Shown: in pieces, positions 19,349 to 28,607 of the stretch
Numbering within the stretch: the first letter of the stretch is position 1
How the letters are laid out: every line of letters starts with the position of its first letter
NCBI RefSeq assembly: GCF_003702705.1
Contig: NZ_QZMN01000004.1
Span: 124,001-188,000, forward strand
DNA from: Ornithinimicrobium cerasi
Lineage (GTDB): Bacteria > Actinomycetota > Actinomycetes > Actinomycetales > Dermatophilaceae
Length of the DNA: 64,000 bases
Reading direction: 5' to 3'
The notes under the pieces: model-generated
What the model was told of the DNA's origin: nothing
The model's database searches: none
The model's input: the letters and a program-made list of their open reading frames with translations, nothing else
Program-made: the position numbers and the translations under genes

Positions 19349-20323
19349 TCAGCCGGTGGAGGAGTCCCACCAGTCCAGGACGCGCGTGCCGTAGAGCGTC
19401 AGCCAGGGGGAGGGCTCCCCGACGGGCACGTCCACCTCGAACCAGACCTCGCCCGCGTGCCGCACCTCCTGGGTCCAGGTGCCGTCGGGGGAGCGCTTCG
19501 CGCGCAGGACCTCGACGGCCTCCGCGGCGCGCGGGTCCGGGGGCCGGCCCTCGAGGAGGGACGAGCGGCGCAGGTAGTCGAGCGCGTGCAGGACGTTGTA
19601 GACGGAGCGGAACGGGTACCCGAGCTCGGTGACCCACGGGCCGACGAGCTCGCCCGAGGTGCGCCGGTGCATGAGCCGGCGTTCCAGGAGGTACTCCTCG
19701 CCGCCCCGCCGCAGCTCGCGCAGCTGCCCGCCTCCCGGGCCGTGCTGCTCGCGGTGGAGCAGGCCCTCGAGCGAGTTGAGGGTGCTGTGGAAGGAGGAGA
19801 CCGTGCTGCCGTCCCATTCCCAGGCGCAGTTCCAGCCGCCGTCGGTCATCTGGTGGTCGGCGAACCACTGCTCCAGGCCCGCGACGTCGGCGCCGAGCCA
19901 GGTCCCGTTCGCGAGGGTGGCGGCGTTGATGCAGCAGTCGACCTCGCCGCCCCAGTAGGGGAGGTCGTCGTACTCCCACCGGCTGTGGTGCGCCAGCCGC
20001 TCCGCCGTGTCGCCGAGCGCGGCAGGGTCCAGGCCCCACTCCCGCAGCGCCGTCAGCGACCACGTGGTCGCGGTCCACGGCTGGCCCACGCGCTCCTCCG
20101 GCTCCTGCCAGCCGCGCGGGAAGAACGCACCACCGGCCCACTGGCCGTCCTCGTCCTGCAGGGCGAGCAGCCGGGCGCCGTACCCCTCGGTCGCCACCCT
20201 GGCGCGGGTGGCGCGCCACACCTCCTCCGGCTCGGCCAGCAGGTCCCGCTCCACCTGCCAGCGCAGGGCGGGGTCGGTGTCCAGCAGCCAGGCGCGGGTG
20301 CGCGCGTCTGCCTGGCTGCTCAT
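19349..20323 (-). CDS. Squalene-cyclase-like repeat protein, function unknown
   Basis: A 324-residue soluble-looking protein with repeated QW-like motifs, for example [31 protein letters not shown] and SPDGTWTQE. These motifs place it in the prenyltransferase/squalene oxidase-like alpha-toroid group. I do not see the DxDD acid motif required for squalene-hopene cyclisation, and the protein is about half the length of a true cyclase, so terpene cyclisation is doubtful. Its ATG overlaps the stop of the upstream glycosyltransferase (ATGA), so the two are translationally coupled. Similar proteins are often labelled squalene cyclase in actinobacteria without experimental support. Confidence 0.6.
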   Translation of the reverse strand: MSSQADARTRAWLLDTDPALRWQVERDLLAEPEEVWRATRARVATEGYGARLLALQDEDGQWAGGAFFPRGWQEPEERVGQPWTATTWSLTALREWGLDPAALGDTAERLAHHSRWEYDDLPYWGGEVDCCINAATLANGTWLGADVAGLEQWFADHQMTDGGWNCAWEWDGSTVSSFHSTLNSLEGLLHREQHGPGGGQLRELRRGGEEYLLERRLMHRRTSGELVGPWVTELGYPFRSVYNVLHALDYLRRSSLLEGRPPDPRAAEAVEVLRAKRSPDGTWTQEVRHAGEVWFEVDVPVGEPSPWLTLYGTRVLDWWDSSTG

Positions 20324-21357
20324 GGGTCCGGGGTATTCCGTCCTCCGCCCCCGGCGGCCGCCGTCGGGGTGCGCGAGGCACTGGCGCTCACGGCGACGGA
20401 GCCGGTGTCGGAGGCGCCGGTGAGGGAGTCGTGGGCGACGTAGTAGGTGGGCCGTCGCTGGAGGGTGGAGTAGACGCGCCCGACGTACTCGCCGAGGATC
20501 CCGAGGCAGAGGAGCTGCACCGCGCCCACGGCCGCCACGATGACGACCGTGGACGTCCAGCCGGCGACGGTGTGGCCGACGAGCTTGGCGACCAGGGCGT
20601 AGAGCAGCAGCCCGACGGCCAGGAGGAAGCCGCCCAGGCCGAACCAGGTGGCCAGCCTGAGCGGGGCGCTGGAGAAGCCGGTGATGGAGTCGAGGGAGAG
20701 CCGGATCATCTTCGCGAGGGGGTACTTGCTCGTGCCGGCGGCCCGCTCCTCCCGCGCGTAGCCGACGGTCGTCGCCGGGAAGCCGAGGGCGGGCACGACC
20801 AGTCGCAGGACCCGGTGGTCCTCGGGCAGGGCGTTGACGGCGTCGACGGTCGCCCGGGACATCAGCCGGTAGTCGCCGGCGTTGTCCGGGGCGCCGGTGG
20901 CTCCCATGGCGCGCATGGTGGCGTAGAACAGGTGCGCGCTGCGTCGCTTGAACACGGTGTCGGTGGACCGGTCGGTGCGGACGCCGTAGACGACGTCGAC
21001 GCCCTCGGCGCGGGCCGCCGCCAGCATCTCCGGGATGACCTCGGGGGGGTCCTGCAGGTCGGCGTCGAGCGTGACGACCCAGTCGCCCCGGGCCGCGGCC
21101 AGACCGGCCGAGATGGCCGCCTGGTGGCCGGCGTTGGCCCGCAGCCGCAGGACGCGCAGCTGCGGCCAGGTGCGCCGGGCCGCCTGCAGGAGCACCGGCG
21201 TGGCGTCCTTGCTGCCGTCGTCGACGGCGAGGAGCTCGTAGCCGTCCTCGAGGCCGTCGAGGACCGGGCGCAGCCGCTCGACGAACAGCGGGAGCACCTC
21301 GGCCTCGTCGTACATCGGCACGACGACCGAGAGCACGGGGTGCGGGGAGGCGGGCAT
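20320..21357 (-). CDS. Family 2 glycosyltransferase, polyprenyl-phosphate type
   Basis: A 345-residue protein with an N-terminal GT-A domain: [15 protein letters not shown] at the start, [10 protein letters not shown], and the metal-binding [11 protein letters not shown] near residue 95. Two hydrophobic helices near the C-terminus ([20 protein letters not shown] and a second one ending [15 protein letters not shown]) match DPM1/GtrB/ArnC-type enzymes that load a sugar on polyprenyl phosphate. The C-terminal tail after the helices is Gly/Ala-rich. It is coupled to the squalene-cyclase-like gene. Sugar specificity is unknown. A short gap separates it from the divergent small membrane protein gene. 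Confidence 0.8.
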   Translation of the reverse strand: MPASPHPVLSVVVPMYDEAEVLPLFVERLRPVLDGLEDGYELLAVDDGSKDATPVLLQAARRTWPQLRVLRLRANAGHQAAISAGLAAARGDWVVTLDADLQDPPEVIPEMLAAARAEGVDVVYGVRTDRSTDTVFKRRSAHLFYATMRAMGATGAPDNAGDYRLMSRATVDAVNALPEDHRVLRLVVPALGFPATTVGYAREERAAGTSKYPLAKMIRLSLDSITGFSSAPLRLATWFGLGGFLLAVGLLLYALVAKLVGHTVAGWTSTVVIVAAVGAVQLLCLGILGEYVGRVYSTLQRRPTYYVAHDSLTGASDTGSVAVSASASRTPTAAAGGGGRNTPDP

Positions 21358-21387
21358 GGTCCCACTGTATGCGGCCCGGTGCCGGGG

Positions 21388-21393
21388 TACAGT
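21388..21393 (+). promoter_or_regulatory. Candidate -10 hexamer (TACAGT) for the nadD operon
   Basis: TACAGT ends seven bases before the ATG of the small membrane protein at 21401. The spacing suggests a leaderless transcript that would cover nadD, rsfS and the phosphatase. Confidence 0.4.
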
Positions 21394-21400
21394 GACCCTC

Positions 21401-21631
21401 ATGACGTCTGTGCTGCCCTCCGCCCTGGTGGCCTCGCCCGAGGACGCTGGGCACTCCGTGGTCAACGAGCTGCCGTTCGAGCCGATCTGGTTCGGCGTGA
21501 TCGCGATGGTCGCCTTCCTCGGCCTCCTGGCGCTCCTGTTCTCCTTCCGCAACACCCTCGCGCTCGACCCCCACGGGGTCGGCGAGGGGCAGCACGACCC
21601 CGACGCCGGCCGCGGGACCAGCGCCCACTGA
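21401..21631 (+). CDS. Small single-pass membrane protein upstream of nadD
   Basis: A 76-residue protein with one hydrophobic helix ([19 protein letters not shown]) in the middle and a hydrophilic, Asp/His/Gly-containing tail. I recognise no named family, but short proteins of this form sit upstream of nadD in related actinobacteria. Its stop overlaps the nadD start by one base (TGATG), which supports real translation. It may serve as a leader for the operon or be a small membrane factor. The ATG at 21401 is chosen over an upstream in-frame ATG because the latter would overlap the divergent gene's start. Confidence 0.65.
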   Translation: MTSVLPSALVASPEDAGHSVVNELPFEPIWFGVIAMVAFLGLLALLFSFRNTLALDPHGVGEGQHDPDAGRGTSAH

Positions 21632-22218
21632 TGCGTCTGGGAGTGATGGGTGGGACGTTCGACCCCATCCACCACGGTCACCTCGTCGCCGCGAGCGAGG
21701 CGGCGCACCTGCTCGAGCTGGACGAGGTCGTCTTCGTCCCGACCGGTCAGCCCTACCGCAAGGACGTCTCCACGGTCACGCCGGCGGAGCACCGCTACCT
21801 CATGACCGTGGTCGCCACGGCCTCCAACCCCCGGTTCACGGTGAGCCGAGTCGACGTCGACCGTGACGGGCCCACCTACACCCGGGACACCCTGCGCGAC
21901 CTGCGGGCCCAGCGCCCCGACGACGAGATGTTCTTCATCACCGGCGCCGACGCGCTGGCCCAGATCCTGTCGTGGGAGGGCGTGGAGGAGCTCTGGGAGC
22001 TGGCGCACTTCGTCGGGGTCACCCGGCCCGGTCACCTCCTCTCCGACGACGGGCTCCCCCAGGACAAGGTGTCCCTGCTCGAGGTCCCCGCCATGGCGAT
22101 CTCCTCCACCGACTGTCGTCAGCGCACGGCCTCCGGCGAGCCGGTCTGGTACCTCGTGCCCGACGGCGTCGTCCAGTACATCGGCAAGTATCACCTCTAC
22201 CGGGAGGACCCCTCTTGA
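21631..22218 (+). CDS. nadD: Nicotinate-nucleotide adenylyltransferase
   Basis: A 195-residue enzyme that adenylylates nicotinate mononucleotide in NAD synthesis. The signature [15 protein letters not shown] at residues 4-18 contains the HxGH nucleotide-binding motif, and [15 protein letters not shown] near residue 155 contains the ISSTxxR motif. Length is normal. The ATG overlaps the upstream small ORF by one base. The stop overlaps the TTG start of rsfS. Order nadD-rsfS-phosphatase matches that of mycobacteria. Confidence 0.95.
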   Translation: MRLGVMGGTFDPIHHGHLVAASEAAHLLELDEVVFVPTGQPYRKDVSTVTPAEHRYLMTVVATASNPRFTVSRVDVDRDGPTYTRDTLRDLRAQRPDDEMFFITGADALAQILSWEGVEELWELAHFVGVTRPGHLLSDDGLPQDKVSLLEVPAMAISSTDCRQRTASGEPVWYLVPDGVVQYIGKYHLYREDPS

Positions 22219-22592
22219 GCGCCACCCCACGGGCCCGCGAGCTCGCCCAGGCCGCGGCGGCCGCAGCCCACGACAAGCTGGCCCAGGACGTCGTCGCCCT
22301 CGACGTGTCCGGCCAGCTCGTCCTCACGGACGTCTTCGTCATCGCCTCCGCCCCGAACGAGCGACAGGTGAACGCGATCGTCGACGCCGTCGAGGAGCGG
22401 CTGCAGGAGCTGGGGTCCAAGCCCCTGCGCCGCGAGGGGCAGCGCGAGGGCCGCTGGGTGCTGCTGGACTTCGGTGACGTCGTGGTCCACGTCATGCACT
22501 CCGCGGACCGCGAGTTCTACGACCTCGAGCGGCTGTGGCGGGACTGCCCGCCCATCGTGCTCGCCGAGCCCGCGGGCCGGGACGAGGCCTGA
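22215..22592 (+). CDS. rsfS: Ribosomal silencing factor RsfS
   Basis: A 125-residue protein that binds L14 and prevents subunit joining when nutrients are scarce. Segments [36 protein letters not shown] and [18 protein letters not shown] are diagnostic. The start is a TTG at 22215 that overlaps the nadD TGA (TTGA); no ATG or GTG in frame gives a family-length protein, so coupling from nadD is the best explanation for initiation at this rare codon. Cytosolic. Confidence 0.92.
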   Translation: MSATPRARELAQAAAAAAHDKLAQDVVALDVSGQLVLTDVFVIASAPNERQVNAIVDAVEERLQELGSKPLRREGQREGRWVLLDFGDVVVHVMHSADREFYDLERLWRDCPPIVLAEPAGRDEA

Positions 22593-22600
22593 GCCGGCGG

Positions 22601-23236
22601 ATGCGCAAGGTCCTCGTCTGGAGGCACGGGGAGACCGGCCACAACGCCTCCGGCATCTACCAGGGGCAGCTGGACGTCCACCTCTCCGAGCGAGGGCGCG
22701 AGCAGGCCGCGGCGGCGGCGGACGTGCTGGCCGGCCGGGGGGTCTCCCGGCTCCTCTCCAGCGACCTGGCCCGCGCGGCCGACACGGCGGACGCGCTGGC
22801 CTCCCGCACCGGGCTGCGCGTCGAGCACGACAGCAGGCTGCGGGAGATCCACGTCGGGGTCTGGCAGGGCCTGCCCCACACCGAGGTGGTGGCCCGCTAC
22901 CCCGAGGTCGTCGCCGCCCTGGACCGGGGCGAGGACGCCGTGCGGGGAGAGCACGGTGAACGCGTCGCCGACGTGCAGGTGCGGGTGCGCGCGGTCTTCG
23001 AGGAGCTGGTCGCCCGGCTGGGTCCGGAGGAGTGCGGCGTGGTCGCCACCCACGGCATGGCCAGCCGCGCCCTCGTCGCCGACGTGGTCGGCCTCACCTA
23101 CCGCCAGGCCTGGCTCTCGCTCGTGGGCCTGCACAACTGCCACTGGGCAGAGCTCGTCCAGCACCGGACCGGGTGGCGGCTCGAGGCCTGGAACGTCGGT
23201 GTCCTGCCCGGTGTCGGGAGTGTGAGCGACCGCTGA
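22601..23236 (+). CDS. Histidine phosphatase (phosphoglycerate-mutase-like)
   Basis: A 211-residue histidine-acid phosphatase. The catalytic RHGETGHN is at residues 8-15, the acid/second-His region is ATHGMASR near residue 150. In mycobacteria the gene after rsfS encodes GpgP, a glucosyl-3-phosphoglycerate phosphatase, so a similar role in glycolipid or compatible-solute synthesis is possible; the sequence alone cannot decide. The ATG at 22601 lies eight bases after the rsfS stop. Confidence 0.8.
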   Translation: MRKVLVWRHGETGHNASGIYQGQLDVHLSERGREQAAAAADVLAGRGVSRLLSSDLARAADTADALASRTGLRVEHDSRLREIHVGVWQGLPHTEVVARYPEVVAALDRGEDAVRGEHGERVADVQVRVRAVFEELVARLGPEECGVVATHGMASRALVADVVGLTYRQAWLSLVGLHNCHWAELVQHRTGWRLEAWNVGVLPGVGSVSDR

Positions 23237-23269
23237 CGGGACGGGTCCCCACCCGGCCTGACCTGGGAT

Positions 23270-23299
23270 TTGGATATTGCTCAGAGCGCTGTGTAATCT
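23270..23299 (+). promoter_or_regulatory. Promoter of the tRNA-Ala gene (TTGGAT, 18 nt, TAATCT)
   Basis: TTGGAT (23270-23275) and TAATCT (23294-23299), 18 bases apart, lie in an AT-rich patch unlike the surroundings. The tRNA starts 19 bases after the -10, giving a short 5' leader for RNase P. Confidence 0.65.
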
Positions 23300-23318
23300 G
23301 TTCCAGTCCTCGTGACGA

Positions 23319-23394
<76 letters not shown>

Positions 23395-23408
23395 CCACGC
23401 TCGACGCC

Positions 23409-23433
23409 AGACCCCGCCCTCGCGGCGGGGTCT
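23409..23433 (+). terminator. Terminator after tRNA-Ala
   Basis: A 10-bp stem AGACCCCGCC/GGCGGGGTCT with a 5-nt loop, followed by TCGTCGT. It starts 15 bases after the tRNA. Confidence 0.7.
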
Positions 23434-23496
23434 TCGTCGTCCGGGGTGCCCGCCGGCCGGTGCACCCGCCGCGGGGACCGAGCAGAGGACGGAGCC

Positions 23497-24759
23497 GTGC
23501 CGACCGGACCCACCGAGCCGTTCCGCCTGCGGGCGGTCGCCCTGCCGGCCTTCGCCCCGACGATCGTCAACGGCATCGGGCACGCGGCGATCCTGCCGGT
23601 GCTCGCCCTGCACGCGCGGGACCTGGGCGCCACCGTGGGTCAGGCGGCCTTCGTCGTCGCGCTGCTGGGCATCGGCAGCCTCCTCACCTCGCTGCCCGCA
23701 GGTGCCTTCGTGGCACGCGTGGGCGAGCGGCGAGCGCTGGCGCTCGCCGGCGTCCTCGACGCCGTGGCCATGGCGGCGGCCGCGCTGTCGCCGTCGCTGC
23801 CCGCCCTGGCGCTCGCGATCCTGCTCAGCGGCGTCAGCTGGTCGGTGTTCCTCCTGGCCCGGCAGGGCTTCCTCATCAGCGTGACGCCGTCGCACCTGCT
23901 GGCCAGGGCGATGTCCACGCTCGGCGGCAGCCACCGCGTCGGGGCCTTCGTGGGTCCCACCCTCGGCGCCGGTCTCATCGCCTGGAGCGGTGACCTGCGG
24001 GCCGTGTTCTGGCTCGCCGCCGCCATGGCCCTCACCTCCACCGTCATCATCCTCCTCGTCCGCGACATCACCCCGCAGCCGGCGGGGCGGGCCAGGGCGG
24101 GAGGGGAGCAGGAGGGGCGGGGGTCGGTGGTCACGCTCCGCGGGGTCCTGGTGGAGCACCGGCGGGTCCTCCTGACCCTGGGCAGCGCCGTGCTCGTGAT
24201 CGGCGGCGCGCGCTCGCTGAGGGCCACGGTGCTGCCGCTGTGGGCCGACCACGTCGGCATCTCCGCCGAGGCGACCTCGCTCGTCTTCGGCGTGGCGGCG
24301 TTCGTCGAGATCCTCCTGTTCTACCCCGCGGGCTGGACCATGGACAGGTTCGGCCGGACCGTGGTGGCGGTCCCCGTGGTGGTCCTGATCGGCCTCGGGG
24401 TGGCGCTCCTGCCGCTGGCCGACGGTCTGGTCCTGTTCACCGTCCTCGCCGTCGTCATGGCGGTGGGCAACGGGATGGGGTCCGGGATCGTCATGACGCT
24501 GGGCGCGGACACCGCCCCCGCAGCGGGGCGTGCCCAGTACCTCGGCGGGTGGCGTCTCGCCGGGGACGTCGGCACCACCTCCGGGCCGTTGACGGTCACC
24601 GTCCTGACGGCCGTGTGGCCCCTCGCGGCGGCGTGCGTGGTCACGGGCGTCCTCTGCCTGGCCGGCAGCCTGTGGGTGTGGCGACGGGTCGCCGCGTCGG
24701 AGGAGACGAGGCGCTCGCGCCTCAGGGACGCAGGAAGTGGAGCAGGACCTGGGTCATGA
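23497..24759 (+). CDS. MFS transporter
   Basis: A 420-residue membrane protein with about twelve predicted helices. FAPTIVNGIGHAAILPVLALHARDLG-type first helix, the loop motif between helices 2 and 3 (FVARVGERRAL) and the second-half equivalent (WTMDRFGRTVV) are typical of the major facilitator superfamily drug/sugar exporter groups. Substrate is unknown. The GTG at 23497 is chosen because it gives a normal N-terminus and follows purine-rich GAGGACGGAG; longer in-frame versions would start inside the tRNA gene. Its last 38 bases overlap the convergent PemK/MazF-like gene. Confidence 0.8.
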   Translation: MPTGPTEPFRLRAVALPAFAPTIVNGIGHAAILPVLALHARDLGATVGQAAFVVALLGIGSLLTSLPAGAFVARVGERRALALAGVLDAVAMAAAALSPSLPALALAILLSGVSWSVFLLARQGFLISVTPSHLLARAMSTLGGSHRVGAFVGPTLGAGLIAWSGDLRAVFWLAAAMALTSTVIILLVRDITPQPAGRARAGGEQEGRGSVVTLRGVLVEHRRVLLTLGSAVLVIGGARSLRATVLPLWADHVGISAEATSLVFGVAAFVEILLFYPAGWTMDRFGRTVVAVPVVVLIGLGVALLPLADGLVLFTVLAVVMAVGNGMGSGIVMTLGADTAPAAGRAQYLGGWRLAGDVGTTSGPLTVTVLTAVWPLAAACVVTGVLCLAGSLWVWRRVAASEETRRSRLRDAGSGAGPGS

Positions 24760-25180
24760 CCCGGTCGAAGACCTGGCGGTCCAGCACCGCGCCGGTGCGG
24801 CGCACGGCGGTCGGGTCCAGCCGCAGCAGCCGGTTGACCCGTGCCTCGCTCGGGCGCCGCCGGTGGTCCCAGCCCCCGCTGCCGATGTCGACCCAGTAGC
24901 GGCCCTCCGCGGCCTCCTGGGCCTCGTCGACGTCGTGGTCCCGCGTGGTCAGCTGGAGCGCGAGGAGCCGCCCTGCGTCGCTCCCCACCACGAGCACCGG
25001 CCGGTCCTTGCCCCGGCTCCGGTCCTCCTCGAAGGGGACCCACGCCCAGACCACCTCGCCCGGGTCGGCCCGGTCGTCGGCCACCGGCGCGTAGGAGTAG
25101 GAGGCGGGACGGGCGTCCTCGGGGGCGATGACCTCGGTCGGCTGGTGCTGCGGCGCGGGCCGCCCCTCCTGCGTCGTCAT
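24722..25180 (-). CDS. PemK/MazF-family protein without antitoxin partner
   Basis: A 152-residue protein. After a 40-residue Pro/Ala-rich N-terminus the segments PGEVVWAWVPFEEDRSRGKD and RPVLVVGSDAGRLLALQLT match the PemK/MazF barrel of type II toxins (PGxI/V-W then RPVLVV). No antitoxin gene adjoins it: the upstream neighbour is the divergent permease promoter. Such solitary copies are frequent in actinobacteria and may be housekeeping RNases or inactive relatives. It ends inside the MFS gene on the other strand. Family call is moderate; toxicity is unproven. Confidence 0.65.
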   Translation of the reverse strand: MTTQEGRPAPQHQPTEVIAPEDARPASYSYAPVADDRADPGEVVWAWVPFEEDRSRGKDRPVLVVGSDAGRLLALQLTTRDHDVDEAQEAAEGRYWVDIGSGGWDHRRRPSEARVNRLLRLDPTAVRRTGAVLDRQVFDRVMTQVLLHFLRP

Positions 25181-25222
25181 GCGCCCACCGTATCCACGCC
25201 GGGTGCAGGTCGGCGAGGCGCC

Positions 25223-25251
25223 TTGCCCCCGCGCCCCGGGTAGGACATAGT
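25223..25251 (+). promoter_or_regulatory. Candidate promoter of the LctP-family permease (TTGCCC, 17 nt, CATAGT)
   Basis: TTGCCC (25223-25228) and CATAGT (25246-25251) are 17 bases apart. The leader to the GTG at 25311 is about 50 nt and can fold GCCTCG/CGAGGC (around 25260-25285). Confidence 0.45.
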
Positions 25252-25310
25252 GCCGTCCGACGCCTCGTTTCGCCCGGAACCGAGGCCCAAGTCAGGACAG
25301 AGGTGTCGAC

Positions 25311-27116
25311 GTGGACAACCTTGCAGTGCTCAGCCTCCTTGCCATCGCGCCCATCGCGCTGGTCGGGATCCTGCTGGCGGGGTTCCGCTGGCCGGCCAAG
25401 TACGCCATGCCCGTCGGCTACGTGGTCACCGTGATCATCGCCATGCTCGTGTGGCAGATGCGTCCCGGGGCCGTGGCCGCGGCCACGGTCGAGGGCGTGA
25501 TCATCGCGGTGACCCTGCTCTACATCGTCTTCGGGGCGCTGCTGCTCCTCTCGACGGTCATCGCCAGCGGGGCGATGAGCACGATCCGGGCGGGGTTCAC
25601 CTCGATCTCCCCGGACCGGCGCATCCAGGCCATCATCATCGGCTGGCTGTTCGGCTCGTTCATCGAGGGCGCCTCCGGGTTCGGAACCCCCGCCGCCGTC
25701 GTCGCCCCCCTCATGCTCGCCCTGGGCTTCCCCGCCATGGCCGCCGTCATGGTCGGCCTCATCATCCAGTCCACGCCGGTGTCCTTCGGCGCCGTCGGCA
25801 CGCCGATGATCGTGGGCGTCGGCCAGGGTCTCAGCGGCGACCCGGGCGTCGCGGCCCGGGAGGCAGAGCTCGGCATGACGCACCTCGAGTACGTCGCGTA
25901 CATCGCCAGCCAGGTCTCGGTCATCCATGCCATCGCCGGACTGCTCATACCGCTCATCATCTCGGTGATGCTCACCGGGTTCTTCGGCGAGCGCAGGAGC
26001 TTCGCCGAGGGTCTGAGCATCTGGCCGTTCGCCATCTACTCCTCGCTGGCGATGACGGTGCCCTACGTCCTCCTGGCGCACCTCGCCGGGCCCGAGTTCC
26101 CCTCGCTCATCGGTGGACTTCTCGGTCTGGCCGTGGTGATGTTCACCTCCAGCAAGGGCTTCCTCATGCCGAAGGAGACCTTCGAGTTCGGGCCGCGCTC
26201 GACCTGGGAGGAGCGCTGGATGGGGTCCCTGGACACCGATCACCTCGACGAGCTGGCCCACCGCAAGATGGGCATCGTCACCGCCTGGACGCCCTACGTC
26301 ATCATCGCCGTGCTCCTGCTGGCCACGCGGTTGATCCCGCCGTTGACCGGCGCGCTGCGCGCCGACAACCCGTTCGTGACGATCCCCTTCAACAACATCT
26401 TCAACTCGGGCATCTCCACGACCTGGCAGTGGCTCTACAGCCCGGGGACGGTGTTCATCATCACCTGCCTCATCACCTACGGCCTGCACAGGATGGACGG
26501 CCAGCAGATCCGGGAGACCTGGACGGTGGCGGGCAAGCAGATCCTGGGCACTGCGGTGGCGCTCGGCTTCGCCGTCCCGCTGGTGCGCATCCTCATCCGC
26601 TCCGGTGCCGACTTCACCGAGTCGGGGCTGGCATCGATGCCGGTGACCCTGGCCGAGGGTGCGGCCGCCGTCGGCGGTGCCAACTGGCCGCTCATCAGCC
26701 CCTGGATCGGAGCCCTGGGCGCCTTCGTCGCCGGGTCGAACACCGTCTCCAACCTCACCTTCGCGCTCTTCCAGTTCGCGACCGGTGAGGAGATCGGCGT
26801 GCCTCCCGAGACGGTCGTCGCCACCCAGGCCATCGGCGGCGCCGGCGGCAACCCGGTGGCCATCCACAACATCGTCGCCGCCTCGGCGACGGTGGGCCTG
26901 CTGGGCCGCGAGGGTGACCTGATCCGCAAGACGGCCCTCGTCACCTTCTACTACTGCCTCGTGGCGGGGTCCGTCGGGTACTTCATGATCTACGGCGTGG
27001 GTCTGGCCGGGGTGATCCACACCGCCGTGCTGGTGGCCATCCTCGTCGGCACCCTCTGGTGGATGCTCAACCGCGAGAAGAAGCTGCCCGCGGCGCGCGC
27101 GCACGCCGACGCCTGA
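25311..27116 (+). CDS. L-lactate permease (LctP) family transporter, possibly a glycolate permease
   Basis: A 601-residue polytopic protein of the LctP family, which imports L-lactate, D-lactate and glycolate with protons. [20 protein letters not shown], the [11 protein letters not shown] loop and [20 protein letters not shown] are family hallmarks. E. coli GlcA belongs to this family. The gene converges on a glcDEF-like operon followed upstream by malate synthase, so glycolate is the favoured substrate; lactate remains possible. The GTG at 25311 is preceded by AGAGG. A perfect hairpin terminator separates the converging units. Confidence 0.85.
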   Translation: MDNLAVLSLLAIAPIALVGILLAGFRWPAKYAMPVGYVVTVIIAMLVWQMRPGAVAAATVEGVIIAVTLLYIVFGALLLLSTVIASGAMSTIRAGFTSISPDRRIQAIIIGWLFGSFIEGASGFGTPAAVVAPLMLALGFPAMAAVMVGLIIQSTPVSFGAVGTPMIVGVGQGLSGDPGVAAREAELGMTHLEYVAYIASQVSVIHAIAGLLIPLIISVMLTGFFGERRSFAEGLSIWPFAIYSSLAMTVPYVLLAHLAGPEFPSLIGGLLGLAVVMFTSSKGFLMPKETFEFGPRSTWEERWMGSLDTDHLDELAHRKMGIVTAWTPYVIIAVLLLATRLIPPLTGALRADNPFVTIPFNNIFNSGISTTWQWLYSPGTVFIITCLITYGLHRMDGQQIRETWTVAGKQILGTAVALGFAVPLVRILIRSGADFTESGLASMPVTLAEGAAAVGGANWPLISPWIGALGAFVAGSNTVSNLTFALFQFATGEEIGVPPETVVATQAIGGAGGNPVAIHNIVAASATVGLLGREGDLIRKTALVTFYYCLVAGSVGYFMIYGVGLAGVIHTAVLVAILVGTLWWMLNREKKLPAARAHADA

Positions 27117-27140
27117 CGGTTCCACCCACCGCACCGCACG

Positions 27141-27174
27141 ACGCAGGCCCGGTCCCCACGGACCGGGCCTGCGT
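27141..27174. terminator. Bidirectional hairpin terminator
   Basis: A perfect 15-bp stem (27141-27155 with 27160-27174) closing a 4-nt loop CCAC. It lies between the convergent permease and glcF genes and would work for both strands. Confidence 0.75.
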
Positions 27175-27193
27175 CACTCTGCGTGGGGGTCGC

Positions 27194-28606
27194 TCAGACC
27201 AGTCGCTCGCCCCGGAGGGAGGCGTCGAGCAGCGTGGCGGTGTGCACGAAGGGCACCGGCTGCCCGGCCCGCTCCATCGCCTGGCTGATCTGCATCAGGC
27301 AGCCCGGGTTGGCGGTGACGAGCAGGCGTGCCCCGGTGCGCAGGATGTTGGCGGCCTTGCGGTCGCCCAGCTCGCGGGCCGGCTCGGGGTTGAGGATGTT
27401 GTAGACCCCCGCGGACCCGCAGCAGATCTCCGCGTCCGGGATCTCCACCAGACGCACGCCGGGTATGCCGTTCAGCAGCGCCCGCGGCTGGCTCACCACC
27501 CCTTGCGCGTGCCGGAGGTGGCAGGCGTCGTGGTAGGCCACGACCACCTCCTCACCGTCCTCGGCGACCGGCCTGCGGGGCGCGACGGGGCCGAGCTCGA
27601 CGAGGATCTCCGAGAGGTCCCGCACCTTCGCGCTGAAGTCACGCGCGCGGTCGGCGTAGTCGGGGTCGTCCGAGAGCAGGTGGACGTAGTCCTTCATGCT
27701 CGAGCCGCACCCGGCGGAGTTGACGACGACAGTGTCCACGCCGGCGTCCTCGAACGTGTCGATGAGCCTCCGGGCGAAGGCTGCGCCCTCCTCCTCACGC
27801 CCGACGTGCACGGACAGGGCACCGCAGCACCCCTGCCGGCGCGGCGCGATGACGTCGCAACCCTCCGCCGCCAGGACCCGTGCGGTCGCGGCGTTGACGT
27901 CGCCGAAGAACTCGCGCTGGACGCAGCCGGTGAGCATCCCGACCACCGCGCGCCGCGTCCCGACGGCCGGCGTGCGCTCCGGGACCTCCACACGGGGCCC
28001 GAGTGGCGGGGCCAGCGACTGCATGACCTCCAGCTGCGGGCTGACCCGTCCGACGAGGCCGGTGCGCTGCACGAGCCCGAGGGCGCCCGTCCGCTGCGCG
28101 AGCCGCAGCGGACCCCGCAGGAGGCGCAGGCGGCGGGGGTGGGGGAAGAGGGAGAAGATCAGGGCGCGCAGCCCGGCGTCCGCCGGGGGCCGCTCGACGC
28201 GGCGCTCCACCTGGGCGCGCGTCGACTCGATGAGCCGGTCGTACTGCACCCCGGACGGGCACGCCGTCACGCAGGCCATGCAGCCCAGGCAGGCGTCCCA
28301 GTGGTCCACCATCGAGGAGGTGAGGGGCGCTCCCTCGCTCGCGGCCCGCATCAGGTCGATCCGGCCCCGGGGGCTGTCCATCTCCTCGCCCCACAGCTGG
28401 TAGGTGGGGCAGGTAGTCAGGCAGAACCCGCAGTGCACGCAGTCGTCGAGCAGCTCGGGGCTGGGCGGACGGTGGTCGTCGAAGGCCGGCCTGGCCAGCA
28501 CCTCGCTGCGGTCGCCGCGCGCGGTGGGGATGCCCAGGTCGACGGGTTGCCGGTCCGGGGGCTGCCGGCGCGGCTGCTCGGTGGTCGGGACGGTGCGTTC
28601 GGTCAT
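27194..28606 (-). CDS. glcF: Glycolate oxidase iron-sulfur subunit-like protein
   Basis: A 470-residue electron-transfer subunit. Two ferredoxin-type motifs, CVHCGFCLTTCP (near residue 55) and CLGCMACVTACP (near 103), bind 4Fe-4S clusters, and two CCG-type cysteine-rich domains follow (GCCGALSVH, NSAGCGSSMKDY, CHLRHAQGV, ICCGSAGVYN). This is the domain order of GlcF. It is the last gene of a glcD-glcE-glcF operon, one base after glcE, and probably passes electrons to the quinone pool or an unknown acceptor. LutA/LutB-like lactate enzymes are less likely because GlcD and GlcE flavoproteins are both present. Confidence 0.87.
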   Translation of the reverse strand: MTERTVPTTEQPRRQPPDRQPVDLGIPTARGDRSEVLARPAFDDHRPPSPELLDDCVHCGFCLTTCPTYQLWGEEMDSPRGRIDLMRAASEGAPLTSSMVDHWDACLGCMACVTACPSGVQYDRLIESTRAQVERRVERPPADAGLRALIFSLFPHPRRLRLLRGPLRLAQRTGALGLVQRTGLVGRVSPQLEVMQSLAPPLGPRVEVPERTPAVGTRRAVVGMLTGCVQREFFGDVNAATARVLAAEGCDVIAPRRQGCCGALSVHVGREEEGAAFARRLIDTFEDAGVDTVVVNSAGCGSSMKDYVHLLSDDPDYADRARDFSAKVRDLSEILVELGPVAPRRPVAEDGEEVVVAYHDACHLRHAQGVVSQPRALLNGIPGVRLVEIPDAEICCGSAGVYNILNPEPARELGDRKAANILRTGARLLVTANPGCLMQISQAMERAGQPVPFVHTATLLDASLRGERLV

Positions 28607-28607
28607 G

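Noticed and set aside
22197-22499. Small reverse-strand His/Asp-rich frame opposite rsfS
   Set aside because: Antisense shadow of rsfS; the His/Asp richness follows from the complement of its GTC/GTG codons.
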